DNA of 61,917 nt from Pseudoalteromonas sp. H71 (GTDB lineage Bacteria; Pseudomonadota; Gammaproteobacteria; Enterobacterales; Alteromonadaceae), in assembly GCF_001468485.1 (NCBI RefSeq), contig NZ_LODI01000001.1, forward strand, positions 117,506-179,422, written 5' to 3'. Both the position numbers and the translations under genes were made by a program. Shown piece after piece: positions 10,670-20,146 of this stretch. Below the pieces are notes generated by a model. It did no database searches, was not told the DNA's origin, and saw only the letters and a list, made by a program, of their open reading frames with translations. How positions within the stretch are numbered: position 1 is the stretch's first letter; each line of letters starts with the position of its first letter.

Positions 10670-12402
10670 TTAAATACACACCCACTTTGCTATTACCTCA
10701 AACATACTTTCAACTTTAATGGGTTTTGAAATATAGCCATTCATACCGCAATCTTGCGCCTTTAATAAATCGGTTTCTCTAGTATTAGCAGTCATTGCAA
10801 TAATGGGTAAGTTTTTAAACTTAGCTTGTTTTTTTATTTCTATGGCTGCCGTATAGCCATCCATTCTAGGCATTTGGCAATCCATCATCACCCCATCGTA
10901 AGTTTTTTGTTTTAGCGCGTCTAACGCCTCAAAGCCATCATTGGCAATATCAACAATTAGGCCATTCTTACGAAGTATTTGTGTTGCTACTTGTTGATTA
11001 AGTAGGTTATCTTCAACCAATAAAATATGAAAACATTGCAGTTTTTGTAGTGTATTTTGTGTATTTGAGCTCTCTAATAATTCTGGTTTTTTTAGTGTTT
11101 TTATATGCATAATTTGTAAAAGCACGTTATGCAATGTGCTTTTAATTATTGGTTTTATAAGTACTTTATAAGTGTTTTCACCAAACCCTAATAGGCTTTC
11201 GTTAAGTGCTTTATTTTCACAAGGCGCTACTACAATAAGTTTTTTGCATTTAACTTAAGCTCATTACGAAGAGACTGTGCAGCACTGTCATGATTTAAAT
11301 TTAACGTTCGCCAATCTATAAATATAAAATCGTAATTTTGCAGTCCGCTTAACCGGTCTAGTACTTGGTTGATGTTATTTACAATATCAAATTTCACTTC
11401 AAAACCTAAAAGCAGCGTTTATAATGATGTTAACTGACTATCTGAACTTTCAATAACAAGTGCCCGCTTGGCTCTAATATGTGATATATCAAACTCACTT
11501 TGCTTAGTCGAATAATTAAGTGGAATAGTAAAACTAAAGCAGCTCCCCTTATTTAACTTGCTATTTACTGCAATATCTCCCTGCATTAGTTCAACCAATG
11601 TTTTGCTTATTACCAAACCAAGCCCCGTTCCACCAAACTTTCGGGTTGTCGATACATCAGCCTGAGTAAAAGGTTTAAACAGTGAGTCAACTTGTGCTTG
11701 GGTCATCCCAATGCCGTTATCTGAAATAGAAAAAGCGACGCTGCAACAGCTATCTACTTTTTGAACTAATTTAACAGCTAGAATAACCTTACCGCGGGTC
11801 GAAAATTTAAGCGCGTTATTAAGTAGGTTTAACAGCACTTGGTTAAGCCTTAATGCATCGCCAATAAAGAAATCAGGCAGCAGAGGGTCAATATCAAACA
11901 CCACTTCAATTTTTCTTTGTGATGCTAACGTACTAATAATATTTATAAGATTTTCTAGGAAGGTATTAAAATTAAATTCTTTTTTTTCAAGCTCTATTTT
12001 ACCCGCTTCGACCTTTGAAAAGTCTAAAATATCATTAATTATCCCTAATAAAGACTCTGCCGAATAATGAATTTTTTCAACATAGTCTCTCTGTTTATCC
12101 GAAAGTTCAGTATCTAAAACCAAATAAGCCATACCTATTATGGCATTCATCGGGGTGCGAATCTCATGGCTCATGTTTGCTAAAAAGTCTGATTTAGCCT
12201 CATTAGCAGCTTCTGCATCTTGTTTAGCAAGTTTAAGATCGTGGGTCCTATTGGCAACTTCTTGCTCCAAGTTTTCAGCCGCACCTTTAAGCACCTCATT
12301 GGCTTCGTAAAGCTGTAATGATTTGGCTTCAAGCAGCTTTTTGGCTTCTTTTCGCGCCAAGCGCTCTCGCTCTAACCTCCGCTGTAAAAGGGCTACATCC
12401 AT
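10670..12402 (-). pseudogene. Hybrid histidine kinase (H-NOX partner), broken by one stop and one frameshift
   Basis: Remnant of a soluble hybrid kinase. Intact from 12402 to 11419: a coiled coil (residues 1-60), HisKA with phospho-acceptor His79 in [15 protein letters not shown], and HATPase with SDNGIGM and [13 protein letters not shown] first receiver domain then begins ([15 protein letters not shown]) but meets TAA at 11419-11421. Reading on in the same frame gives TLLLGFEVKFDIVNN and DFIFIDWR up to about 11250, where an A6 run needs one more A to enter the frame KKLIVVAPCENKALNES. That frame runs into the second, complete receiver (FHILLVEDNLLNQQVA, phospho-Asp in MMDCQMPRMDG). It lies two bases after the H-NOX stop. 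Not functional as read. Confidence 0.88.
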
Positions 12403-12404
12403 AT

Positions 12405-12943
12405 TTAACCTACCAGTGTTAAGTTAAACGTAGCCACTTGATGATCGTCACTGATCTCGCTGCTTATGCTTATATTTTCCTTAAAATGTTCGGCTGCACC
12501 TTCTATTAACCCTTCAGCAAGTACAGCAAAGGGTTACTCGAATGGTAAATCATCCGCATTTGGGTATCACTTAATCGTTTGGTTTGAAAGCTAGGTAACT
12601 CAACGTCGGTATATAGTTTTTCAACTTCTACATGCACGTGCCTATCTATGGTACATAAAAAGTCAAATGTGGTAGTGAGCTCTTCAAAAAATTGTGGATA
12701 GTAGACTAAAAAACGCTTTAACAAATATTTCCCGTACTCTTTAACAAGTACATCAATCGGAATATTAACAATGCCACTCAGTGAAGTTACTAACTTTAAA
12801 AGCTCCTGCTTGTTATAGTTACCGACACTGGTATAAACCCCATTAGAATCCAGCTCGTTTTGCTCAATAATTTGATCGGCAACGGCTGGTGAAAATGTGA
12901 TCTCGACCATTTCTAAAAATTCAGTAAAAATAATGCCTTTCAT
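12405..12943 (-). pseudogene. H-NOX heme nitric-oxide sensor, frameshifted near the C-terminus
   Basis: The reading frame begins MKGIIFTEFLEMVE, the hallmark of bacterial H-NOX (HNOB) proteins, which bind NO on a b-type heme and control a neighbouring kinase or cyclase. The proximal ligand is in RHVHVEVEKLY (His104). The frame as read stops after 145 residues at 12506, about 35 short. Adding one base in the CCTTT run near 12528-12532 restores FAVLAEGLIEGAAEHF and continues to a stop at 12405-12407, giving about 179 residues, the normal length. The heme-carboxylate motif YxSxR reads YHSSN, so its Arg is replaced. Only two bases separate it from the kinase start. Confidence 0.87.
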
Positions 12944-13149
12944 CGCTCTAGCAACTTATTAGTCGTAGATTAAGTATAGATTTAAACTGTAGTAATGCAC
13001 ATTTGTAAGAAGAAAAAACACTTACAATGTATTCCTATTTAAAGGGGGTTTTACTTATTTAGCCGCTTTATGTAAAAGTGACTATTAAAATAAGCGCAGC
13101 TGATGTGTATAAAATTGCTAAATACTATTTAAAAACTAATTTTTTATCA

Positions 13150-13176
13150 CTAAATGGGGCATTAACAGCCCCATAC
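13150..13176 (-). terminator. Weak terminator-like hairpin after the DEAD-box helicase gene
   Basis: Arms ATGGGGC (13154-13160) and GCCCCAT (13168-13174) with a seven-base loop lie just past the helicase stop on the reverse strand. The downstream tract is AT-rich but not a clean T run. The rest of 12944-13185 holds no convincing gene. Confidence 0.5.
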
Positions 13177-13185
13177 TATTGGCTA

Positions 13186-14433
13186 TTATTTACGGCGCCT
13201 GCTTGGAGCCCTTTTTCCTGTAATACGTTTTTTATCGCGATCTTTACGCGCTTTGTTGGTGTTTTTGCGGTTATCTTTAGGTGGCTTATTTAAATCAGGT
13301 TCATAACCTTCAAGCCATTGTGGTGTTAAGCGGGTATCAAGCAGTACTTCAATTTCTTCAAGTAGCCATTGCTCATCAATACTAACTAATGACATAGCAA
13401 GCCCTTGCTCACCTGCACGACCAGTGCGGCCTATGCGGTGTACGTAGTCTTCTGCTATGTATGGCAGCTCAAAGTTTATTACGTATTTAAGCGCAGGAAT
13501 ATCAAGCCCGCGCGCTGCTACATCAGTGGCAACTAATACGCGTGTAGTGCCCTCTTTAAAGTTTTGTAGTGCACGGTCGCGCGCGCCTTGCGATTTATCG
13601 CCATGAATAGATTCTGTTTTTAAACCGTCTTTACACATTTCTTTGGCAAGCTTATCGGCCATTTGCTTGGTGCGCGTGAATATAAGTACTTGGCGCCAAT
13701 TTTTCATGCCAATCATGTGCGATACCAGCTCGCGTTTTCTGTCTTCATCAACAGCGTAAATAACCTGTTCGACTTCAACGGCAGCCGAGTTACGTTTATC
13801 TACTTCAATCAACTCAGGGTTTTTAAGTAGCTTTTTACTTAGCTCAAACACGCCGTCATCAAAGGTAGCTGAGAATAATAAGGTTTGGCGATCGCCTGGA
13901 ATGTGGCGCAAAATACGTTTTATTTCATCAATAAAGCCCATGTCGAGCATGCGGTCGGCTTCATCAAATACCAATGAATCAACACTTGAAAGCACCACAC
14001 TGCCTTTAACGATATGATCAAGTAAACGCCCTGGCGTTGCAACTATCACTTGCGCCGTTTTAAGTGCTTTAATTTGCGGGCCAATACTTGCACCGCCATA
14101 CGCTAAAGCGCCCTGAATATTGCTGCCTTGGGCGTATTTTTCAAAACTTGCAAACACTTGCTGAGCAAGCTCACGCGTTGGCGTTAAAATAACCACTCGA
14201 GCAATACCTGGCTCATCTTTTTTTGGTGTATTTAAAAGCTTATGAAGAAGCGGTAATACAAAGGCTGCTGTTTTACCTGTGCCTGTTTGCGCGCTGCCCA
14301 TTACATCGTTGCCCGCTAAAATAGGCGGAATAGTTTTAATCTGAATTGCGGTAGGCGTGGTGTAATTATTTTGCTCAATCGCTGTTAGTAATAACGAATC
14401 GAGATTAAGTGATGAAAATGATGTGGCAGACAT
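13186..14433 (-). CDS. rhlE: DEAD-box RNA helicase, RhlE-like
   Basis: ATP-dependent RNA helicase of the DEAD family, acting in RNA turnover or ribosome assembly. Motifs appear in order: the Q motif (YTTPTAIQIKTIPPIL), Walker A SAQTGTGKT, TPTRELAQQ, TPGRLLDH, DEAD in LVFDEADRMLDMGF, LFSATF, then in the second RecA domain TRTKQMADKLAKEM, ATDVAARGLDIP and HRIGRTGRAG. The C-terminal tail (about 40 residues) is rich in Lys/Arg, typical of RNA-binding extensions. I use the ATG at 14433 (MSATSFSSLN); the open frame extends 23 codons upstream, but that extension has no family support. The rhlE assignment rests on overall similarity to the small RhlE group. Confidence 0.9.
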   Translation of the reverse strand: MSATSFSSLNLDSLLLTAIEQNNYTTPTAIQIKTIPPILAGNDVMGSAQTGTGKTAAFVLPLLHKLLNTPKKDEPGIARVVILTPTRELAQQVFASFEKYAQGSNIQGALAYGGASIGPQIKALKTAQVIVATPGRLLDHIVKGSVVLSSVDSLVFDEADRMLDMGFIDEIKRILRHIPGDRQTLLFSATFDDGVFELSKKLLKNPELIEVDKRNSAAVEVEQVIYAVDEDRKRELVSHMIGMKNWRQVLIFTRTKQMADKLAKEMCKDGLKTESIHGDKSQGARDRALQNFKEGTTRVLVATDVAARGLDIPALKYVINFELPYIAEDYVHRIGRTGRAGEQGLAMSLVSIDEQWLLEEIEVLLDTRLTPQWLEGYEPDLNKPPKDNRKNTNKARKDRDKKRITGKRAPSRRRK

Positions 14434-14484
14434 AGGCTTAGCTTTAAAATAACAAAGAGCGCCATTATACCTGAGCTTTAGCAA

Positions 14485-14510
14485 TAAAAAAGGCGCTATC
14501 AATAGCGCCC
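14485..14510 (-). terminator. Rho-independent terminator of the DUF3581-like gene
   Basis: On the reverse strand, GGCGCTA (rc of 14503-14509) pairs with TAGCGCC across a four-base loop and is followed by seven T (14485-14491). It separates the DUF3581-like gene from the helicase gene downstream. Confidence 0.85.
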
Positions 14511-14526
14511 CATTTAAATGCTAATG

Positions 14527-15228
14527 TTAAACCGGTTTTAAGGTCGCTTTTCGCTCGTTATAAAATGCAATTAAATCATCAACCGTTGCTTGGCAGTATT
14601 CACGAATACCCGACACCACCATGTGCTTTTCACCAAAACCGACTTTTTCGCCGTTTTCTAGTAAATTAAAGCGTAAGGTAATTTTGCCGCGCTTGCCTGT
14701 GTATTCAAAACTTGGCTCAGCAAATTCAAGCGTTGGTGCTTTAATCTCAATGTTATCGAGGTTAATAATCATTGACTCGTAAATAACCATAGGCCGCGCA
14801 GGGTTAATCATCACCTCTTGCTTGCCCATTAGTGGAATAATGACATGTGGGAAAGCCGTACCAGAAAACTCAACATAGTTTTTTATTAAGCTATTAGTAA
14901 GTGTTGGGCATTTGCTTGTTTTACCTTCGCGTTTTACCTTTAAAATTACTTTATCGCCATTGGTTACATCAAACTCGTCCCCCCCTTCAGGGAAGCTAAG
15001 TTTGGTGTTTTCGTCAACCATACCAGCAAAGGTAAATTCCATTCGCTCACTAATACCATAGCGGTCTAACACTAAAGAAAAAAGCAAGTCTCCTGGCGCG
15101 CAAAACTTTTTGGCATCTTTATCATGAAGTGGATTGTAATCATCGGCAACGCATTTTGCGAAACGACACCCTTGCTCACGAGAAATAGAAACATAATCAG
15201 CGTGCTGCTGAAAGTAAGGACTTAACAT
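14527..15228 (-). CDS. DUF3581-like protein with hot-dog-fold features
   Basis: A 233-residue cytoplasmic protein that I match, from memory, to the DUF3581 family of marine gammaproteobacteria. The segment FAKCVADDYNPLHD resembles the substrate-binding strand of MaoC-type hot-dog dehydratases, and a second related half starts near residue 125 (SGTAFPHVIIPLMG), so a double hot-dog fold is plausible. No catalytic assignment can be made. It is monocistronic: a terminator follows, and the upstream neighbour is divergent. No signal peptide or membrane helix is visible. Confidence 0.65.
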   Translation of the reverse strand: MLSPYFQQHADYVSISREQGCRFAKCVADDYNPLHDKDAKKFCAPGDLLFSLVLDRYGISERMEFTFAGMVDENTKLSFPEGGDEFDVTNGDKVILKVKREGKTSKCPTLTNSLIKNYVEFSGTAFPHVIIPLMGKQEVMINPARPMVIYESMIINLDNIEIKAPTLEFAEPSFEYTGKRGKITLRFNLLENGEKVGFGEKHMVVSGIREYCQATVDDLIAFYNERKATLKPV

Positions 15229-15404
15229 AGTTTGTTCACTGCTTAAACTGCTTATAACTTACCCATACTACCAGAAAAAAATTAAAGAGAGGTCGAATCA
15301 CTTACAAAATGATACAACTTACTTTTATTTTTGCTTTGCTTGCTTTTGTTTTTATTGATAATTTGTTGATGGGCCTACAAATAATAACTAAGGGATTGAT
15401 CATT

Positions 15405-15803
15405 ATGCTGCGTATTTTTGCTTTAACCTGTGTAATAACAACATTAACAGGGTGTTCTGGCGTTACCTATCATACCAATATAAACAACGATGTTTTAGCT
15501 GATGAAATTGGTACTTATGTAAATAAAAGAGATCTGCATCAATTTTATAGTGACCAACAAGCTCACGAAAGCGGTGCTTTATTGTTAGGTCGAATTGAAG
15601 GCGAGAGCTGTAATGGAGATGGCCGAGGTGAAAGCAGTAACGTTAGTTATAATCGCGCAAAATCAAGTGCCATAGATTCACTTAAAGCGGATGCAATGCG
15701 CAGAGGCGGTAATGCCTTTACTATTAATTCTTGTAGTGAAACTCCTCAATCTTATTGCGACATTTCGGTTACTTGTACGGGTCAAGCTTACGATTTGGAA
15801 TAA
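15405..15803 (+). CDS. RcsF-like outer-membrane lipoprotein
   Basis: A 132-residue lipoprotein: the signal MLRIFALTCVITTLTGCSG has lipobox LTGC. The mature part has the pattern of RcsF, the envelope-stress sensor of the Rcs phosphorelay: a strand GALLLGRIEGESC, a helix of small residues (AIDSLKADAMRRGGNAF) and paired Cys (NSCSET, YCDISVTC) that would form the two disulphides. The ATG at 15405 has AGGGA nine bases upstream; the open frame extends 32 codons further, but that would bury the signal peptide. No rcsB, rcsC or rcsD is in the window, so the Rcs link is by similarity only. Confidence 0.7.
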   Translation: MLRIFALTCVITTLTGCSGVTYHTNINNDVLADEIGTYVNKRDLHQFYSDQQAHESGALLLGRIEGESCNGDGRGESSNVSYNRAKSSAIDSLKADAMRRGGNAFTINSCSETPQSYCDISVTCTGQAYDLE

Positions 15804-15847
15804 ATGCAGTAATACCGGAACTATTTAACACTGGCTCCCAAAAACAA

Positions 15848-15882
15848 AAAAGCCGAACTTATTTACTAAGCTCGGCTTTTAA
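15848..15882. terminator. Bidirectional terminator between the lipoprotein gene and gltX
   Basis: Arms AGCCGA (15851-15856) and TCGGCT (15872-15877) with flanking A run on the left and T run on the right. It is suitably placed for both convergent genes. Confidence 0.75.
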
Positions 15883-15900
15883 AAATGCATCATTTAGTCA

Positions 15901-17385
15901 TTATGCACTTGGATATGTGCGGTACGCACGCTCAATATTTTTAGCCTGCTTTTTAGAAATACCTAAATGAGCAAGCGCTACACGTAAACGCGCACGTGAT
16001 AGGTCAGAGCCCAAAATTTCCATTGCATCAAGTACCGACGTCGATGACGTTTTACCGGTAATTGCTACAAATATCGGCTCTAAAAAGTCTTTAATTTTAA
16101 GCTCGTGGAATGTAGCAACCTCTTTTGCAATGGCAAAAATAGCTGGCTTTTCAAAGCTACGTAAGCCTTCTAATTGCCATACAAAAAATTGTAGCGCTTG
16201 GCGTATTACGTTTTCGTCAGCTTTGCCCGCTGTTAACAGTGCAGGGTCGTAAGTTGGAATACCGCCAACAAAGTGTCCGGCTAAATCAACCATATCCGAC
16301 AGCGTGTTAATACGCGTTTTAGCTTCTGGTAATACTTTAGCTAGCATGACACCGTTAAACTTCCAATCAACAAAGCGCTTCACAAGCTCTTCGTCGGTTA
16401 GGTTTTCGCGGATCCACGTACCGTTTAACCAGCTTAACTTATCTACGTCAAATACTGGGCCACCAAGCGATACACGCTTCATGTCAAAGTGTTCAATCAT
16501 TTCATCAAGTGTGAATTTTTCACGCTCGTCTGGCATTGACCACCCCATGCGGCCTAAGTAGTTGAGCACGGCTTCTGGTAGGTAACCCATTTCTTTATAG
16601 TAATTAATACTCGTTGGGTTTTTACGCTTAGAAAGCTTTGATTTATCTGGGTTACGTAATAATGGTAGGTGGCCAAGTACCGGCGCTTCCCAACCAAAAT
16701 CTTCGTAAAGTTTTAATAGTTTAGGTGCTGAGTTAATCCACTCTTCGCCACGAAAAATATGGCTAATTTGCATGTGATGATCGTCTACCACATTAGCTAA
16801 AAAGTACGTTGGAAAACCATCGGCTTTTAATAGCACTTGCATGTCTACGTTTTCCCACGGGATCTCAATTTCGTCGCGTAGGTAGTCGTTAAATTTAAAG
16901 GTGCCTTCGCTTGGTATTTTCATACGTATAACGTAAGGCTTACCTGCAGCTAAGTTTGCTTTAATTTCGTCTTCGGTGTGGTTCAAACCACGACCATCGT
17001 ACTTAGGGCGCAGACCTTCGGCCATTTGCTCTTCGCGCATTTGGTCAAGCTCTTCACTGGTTGCAAAACAGTAAAATGCTTTACCTTGCTCAACTAACTG
17101 ATGCGCGTATTTTTTATATAAATCGCTACGTTCAGACTGACGGTACGGGCCAAAATCACCACCTACATCAGGGCCATGATCCCACTCAAGGCCTAACCAA
17201 CGCAGGCTATCCATAATAGCTTGCTCTGATTCTGGTGTGCTGCGCACTTGGTCGGTGTCTTCTATACGAAGCACAAACTCGCCGCCTTGCTGTTTAGCAA
17301 AACAGTAGTTAAATAAAGCAATGTAAGCTGTGCCAAGATGCGGATCACCTGTTGGCGACGGGGCAACACGAGTACGGATTGTCAT
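15901..17385 (-). CDS. gltX: Glutamate--tRNA ligase
   Basis: Class I aminoacyl-tRNA synthetase charging tRNA-Glu. The HIGH-type motif lies at the N-terminus in [17 protein letters not shown] and the KMSKS-type motif is [10 protein letters not shown] near residue 250. The C-terminal anticodon-binding domain ends with [16 protein letters not shown]. The length of 494 aa is normal. It lies 46 bases downstream of a glutaredoxin-like gene in the same orientation, so co-transcription is possible. Confidence 0.97.
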   Translation of the reverse strand: MTIRTRVAPSPTGDPHLGTAYIALFNYCFAKQQGGEFVLRIEDTDQVRSTPESEQAIMDSLRWLGLEWDHGPDVGGDFGPYRQSERSDLYKKYAHQLVEQGKAFYCFATSEELDQMREEQMAEGLRPKYDGRGLNHTEDEIKANLAAGKPYVIRMKIPSEGTFKFNDYLRDEIEIPWENVDMQVLLKADGFPTYFLANVVDDHHMQISHIFRGEEWINSAPKLLKLYEDFGWEAPVLGHLPLLRNPDKSKLSKRKNPTSINYYKEMGYLPEAVLNYLGRMGWSMPDEREKFTLDEMIEHFDMKRVSLGGPVFDVDKLSWLNGTWIRENLTDEELVKRFVDWKFNGVMLAKVLPEAKTRINTLSDMVDLAGHFVGGIPTYDPALLTAGKADENVIRQALQFFVWQLEGLRSFEKPAIFAIAKEVATFHELKIKDFLEPIFVAITGKTSSTSVLDAMEILGSDLSRARLRVALAHLGISKKQAKNIERAYRTYPSA

Positions 17386-17431
17386 GGTAATGTCTCTTTA
17401 AATAAGTGAGATAAAAATTATATGGTTACGT

Positions 17432-17791
17432 TTAAGCAGCTACTTTATTTAAGTACGCAATAATATCGTTAGATTCGTAAAGCCATTGAGTTTGGCCATT
17501 TTGCTCTATACGTAAGCAAGGCACTTTAACTTTGCCACCTTGCTCTAATAACTCTTGTCGATATTGCTCATTGTCTTTTGCATCGCGTGTTTCTATGTTC
17601 AAGCCTTCGCGCTTAATAGCACGGCGTACTTTCACACAAAACGGGCATGCTTTAAATTGATAAAGTTTAAAATGAGAGGTTTGCAGATCAAGCTTGGCTT
17701 GCTCGTCGCTTGCACGCTTTTTACTACGAGGAGTAAATATAAAATTAAAGAATAAAATTATACAACCTAAAAACCAACGAACGAATTTCAT
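17432..17791 (-). CDS. Glutaredoxin-family protein with N-terminal membrane anchor
   Basis: A 119-residue protein. The first 20 residues (FVRWFLGCIILFFNFIFTP) form a hydrophobic anchor, followed by a basic patch. From residue 40 a thioredoxin-fold glutaredoxin domain begins (FKLYQFKACPFCVKVRRAI), with redox motif CPFC, cis-Pro in KVPCLRI and the C-terminal YESNDIIAYL of glutathione-binding glutaredoxins. It is predicted to reduce disulphides or glutathione adducts at the cytoplasmic face of the membrane. It sits upstream of gltX in the same direction. Confidence 0.88.
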   Translation of the reverse strand: MKFVRWFLGCIILFFNFIFTPRSKKRASDEQAKLDLQTSHFKLYQFKACPFCVKVRRAIKREGLNIETRDAKDNEQYRQELLEQGGKVKVPCLRIEQNGQTQWLYESNDIIAYLNKVAA

Positions 17792-17863
17792 GCTTAATAC
17801 TCTGACTACAACAATTTAAGGAGCCAGATTTTAGCACAAATTTACAATCAAAAAAGCTCAATA

Positions 17864-18823
17864 CTAATGAGAAACCCTGACTTGTTCGCTGAGCGTAAGC
17901 TCGTAACATGATGTCACCTTATTCCGTCCTGTTTTTTTTGAGTGATATAACGCCATGTCGGCTTGGTTTACTATGCTTGAAACGGTATCAGCGCTCTGCA
18001 GCTTTAAAAAGCCAATACTAATTGTTAACTGCTGTATGTGCTCAAAATCATGGCTGGCCACCCGCTGTTGTAAACGAGTTAGCGCATTAAGTGCATCCGT
18101 ATTTGTTTGCGACTGAAATACGATTGCAAACTCTTCCCCTCCGTATCTAAAAGCATAATCTTCAATTCTAAAATTATTTTTTATGAGTTTAGCAACTTGT
18201 GCAATAACACCGTCGCCAACTACATGGCCAAATGTATCGTTAACATTTTTAAATAAATCAATGTCAACAATGGCTAAATACCAACAGCGTTTTTTATGTA
18301 CTTGCTCTCGGGGTAATAAAAAACCATTGCCGGTGACTATTTCCATTACTTTTTTGTCAAAGGTTTGACGATTTAAAAGCCCCGTTAAAGGGTCTAAGCG
18401 CGACTTATGCAAAATCCATAATTGATTCGCGTATACATTTAAAATGTACATAGCTAATGCACTTATTCTATCGGTTATTAACTGCTTGGTTTTAATAATT
18501 AAAACACCCAGAATAGTATCGCTATGATTAACTGGGATGTATGTTGTTACATCATCAGTCGTATGAATAACTCTTGTTTTACTAGGCGTTGCTTTATTGA
18601 GTATTAATTGGGCTTGACTGGGCTCTAAGTATGTTAAGTTGCTTTGAGTGTTTAAAAGCAGAGGTGGGGCTTTCAAAGTAACGTGCTTATTTATGTAAAT
18701 CGCAAAATTATTTTCGCTTAGTAAGTCACCTAACACGTCTATTAAAGCCGAATCTAAATGGCTTTCGTCTTCCTGACAAGTGAGTTCGACTACCCACTCG
18801 TGGCCACATGAATTGGCTTGCAT
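17864..18823 (-). CDS. Diguanylate cyclase with N-terminal GAF-like sensor region
   Basis: Predicted c-di-GMP synthase, 319 residues. An N-terminal region of about 150 residues resembles a GAF-type sensor by position and by its pattern (TTDDVTTYIPVNHSDTILGV), without clear ligand residues. The GGDEF domain begins at HKSRLDPLTGLLNRQTFD, with active site FRYGGEEFAIVF and inhibitory RxxD site (RIED) five residues before. The ATG at 18823 has AGGG upstream; an in-frame GTG two codons earlier is the alternative. It lies 104 bases downstream of proB in the same direction. No membrane segment is seen, so it is likely soluble. Confidence 0.88.
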   Translation of the reverse strand: MQANSCGHEWVVELTCQEDESHLDSALIDVLGDLLSENNFAIYINKHVTLKAPPLLLNTQSNLTYLEPSQAQLILNKATPSKTRVIHTTDDVTTYIPVNHSDTILGVLIIKTKQLITDRISALAMYILNVYANQLWILHKSRLDPLTGLLNRQTFDKKVMEIVTGNGFLLPREQVHKKRCWYLAIVDIDLFKNVNDTFGHVVGDGVIAQVAKLIKNNFRIEDYAFRYGGEEFAIVFQSQTNTDALNALTRLQQRVASHDFEHIQQLTISIGFLKLQSADTVSSIVNQADMALYHSKKTGRNKVTSCYELTLSEQVRVSH

Positions 18824-18926
18824 TGCCACACCCTGTCTTGAATAATTTTTAACCAGTGTAGACGTAATCTATAACTTTACTAAATAATTAGACAGTTAAT
18901 TAAAATTCATTCTTTTTAGTTAAGCA

Positions 18927-20030
18927 TTAAAGTAGTACCAAGTCGTCTCTATGCAATACTTCTGAACCAGCGTCATAACTAAGCAACTGAGCAATATTAT
19001 TTGAATGTGCGCCTTTAATTTTATTAACCTCCGAGCGACTAAAGCGGGTTAAACCGCGCGCAATTACTTGGTTATTTGTATCAATCAAATCTATTAAGTC
19101 CCCACGTTCAAAATCCCCAAAGGCATTGGTGACCCCTTTGGCCAATAAACTTGCCCCATTATTTTGCAGCGCACTAATAGCGCCTGCGTCTATTGCTATT
19201 TGCCCATTACTTTTAGGCCCGGCTAATAACCATTTTTTGCGACCATCTTTAGGCGCTGTTAACTTTAAAAAGCGCGTACCCGGTAATTTCTCGCTCATGC
19301 ATTTTAAAATAACGTTGCTGCCAGCGCCTTTGGCAATAATAACTTCAACGCCTGCACGCCTGGCCACATCGGCCGCTTGCAGCTTTGTTGCCATACCGCC
19401 GGTACCTAAGTGTGTTCCGCTGCCACCAGCAAGTAGGCGAAGTTCATCGTTTATGTGAGCTACTTCGTCAATAAGCTTTGCATCGGCATTGATGCGCGGA
19501 TCGCTGGTAAACAAGCCGTCTTGGTCGGTTAATAATAGCAATTTGTCTGCGTTGGCTAATATTGCCACCAAGGCTGATAGGTTATCGTTGTCACCTACTT
19601 TAATTTCGCTTGTGGCAACGGCGTCATTTTCATTAATAATAGGCACTACATCGTAGCTTAGTAAGGCCGTTAATGTATCGCGTGCGTTTAAGTAGCGCTC
19701 TCTGTCATCAACATCAGCGCGTGTTAACAGCATTTGCCCTACGTTTACGCCATACAAGGCAAATAAACTTTGCCATATATGAATAAGTTGGCCCTGCCCT
19801 ATTGCGGCTAACATTTGTTTATCAACTAAGCTCGTACCACAGGGTTTTAATAATTGTTCGCGGCCTGCAGCTACAGCCCCACTTGATACTACAATAACCC
19901 GATGCCCTTGTTTTTTAAGCTCACAACATTGGCGAACTAACTCAACCATATGGGCTTTATCTAGTTTATCGGTGCCACCAGTTAGTACGCTCGTACCTAA
20001 CTTTACAACTATTACCTGTTCCCTTTGCAT
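18927..20030 (-). CDS. proB: Glutamate 5-kinase
   Basis: Phosphorylates L-glutamate with ATP, the first step of proline synthesis. The amino-acid-kinase domain starts [14 protein letters not shown] and contains [35 protein letters not shown] and [33 protein letters not shown] marks its C-terminal part. A PUA domain covers about residues 280-367. Length 367 is normal. In many gammaproteobacteria proA follows directly; here the next gene is a diguanylate cyclase, so proA must be elsewhere. Confidence 0.96.
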   Translation of the reverse strand: MQREQVIVVKLGTSVLTGGTDKLDKAHMVELVRQCCELKKQGHRVIVVSSGAVAAGREQLLKPCGTSLVDKQMLAAIGQGQLIHIWQSLFALYGVNVGQMLLTRADVDDRERYLNARDTLTALLSYDVVPIINENDAVATSEIKVGDNDNLSALVAILANADKLLLLTDQDGLFTSDPRINADAKLIDEVAHINDELRLLAGGSGTHLGTGGMATKLQAADVARRAGVEVIIAKGAGSNVILKCMSEKLPGTRFLKLTAPKDGRKKWLLAGPKSNGQIAIDAGAISALQNNGASLLAKGVTNAFGDFERGDLIDLIDTNNQVIARGLTRFSRSEVNKIKGAHSNNIAQLLSYDAGSEVLHRDDLVLL

Positions 20031-20146
20031 TGTTTTTAGCTATTAAAATTTTATTATGATTTAATTTATACCAGCTCGGTATTTTTGAACAAGTTAAAAA
20101 TTTTCATGCTAGGATCGCGCTATATTTTATCGTTTAAATAAGTCTT

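Noticed and set aside
13078..13293. 71-codon forward frame across the end of the helicase gene
   Set aside because: Runs antisense into rhlE and has no ribosome site.
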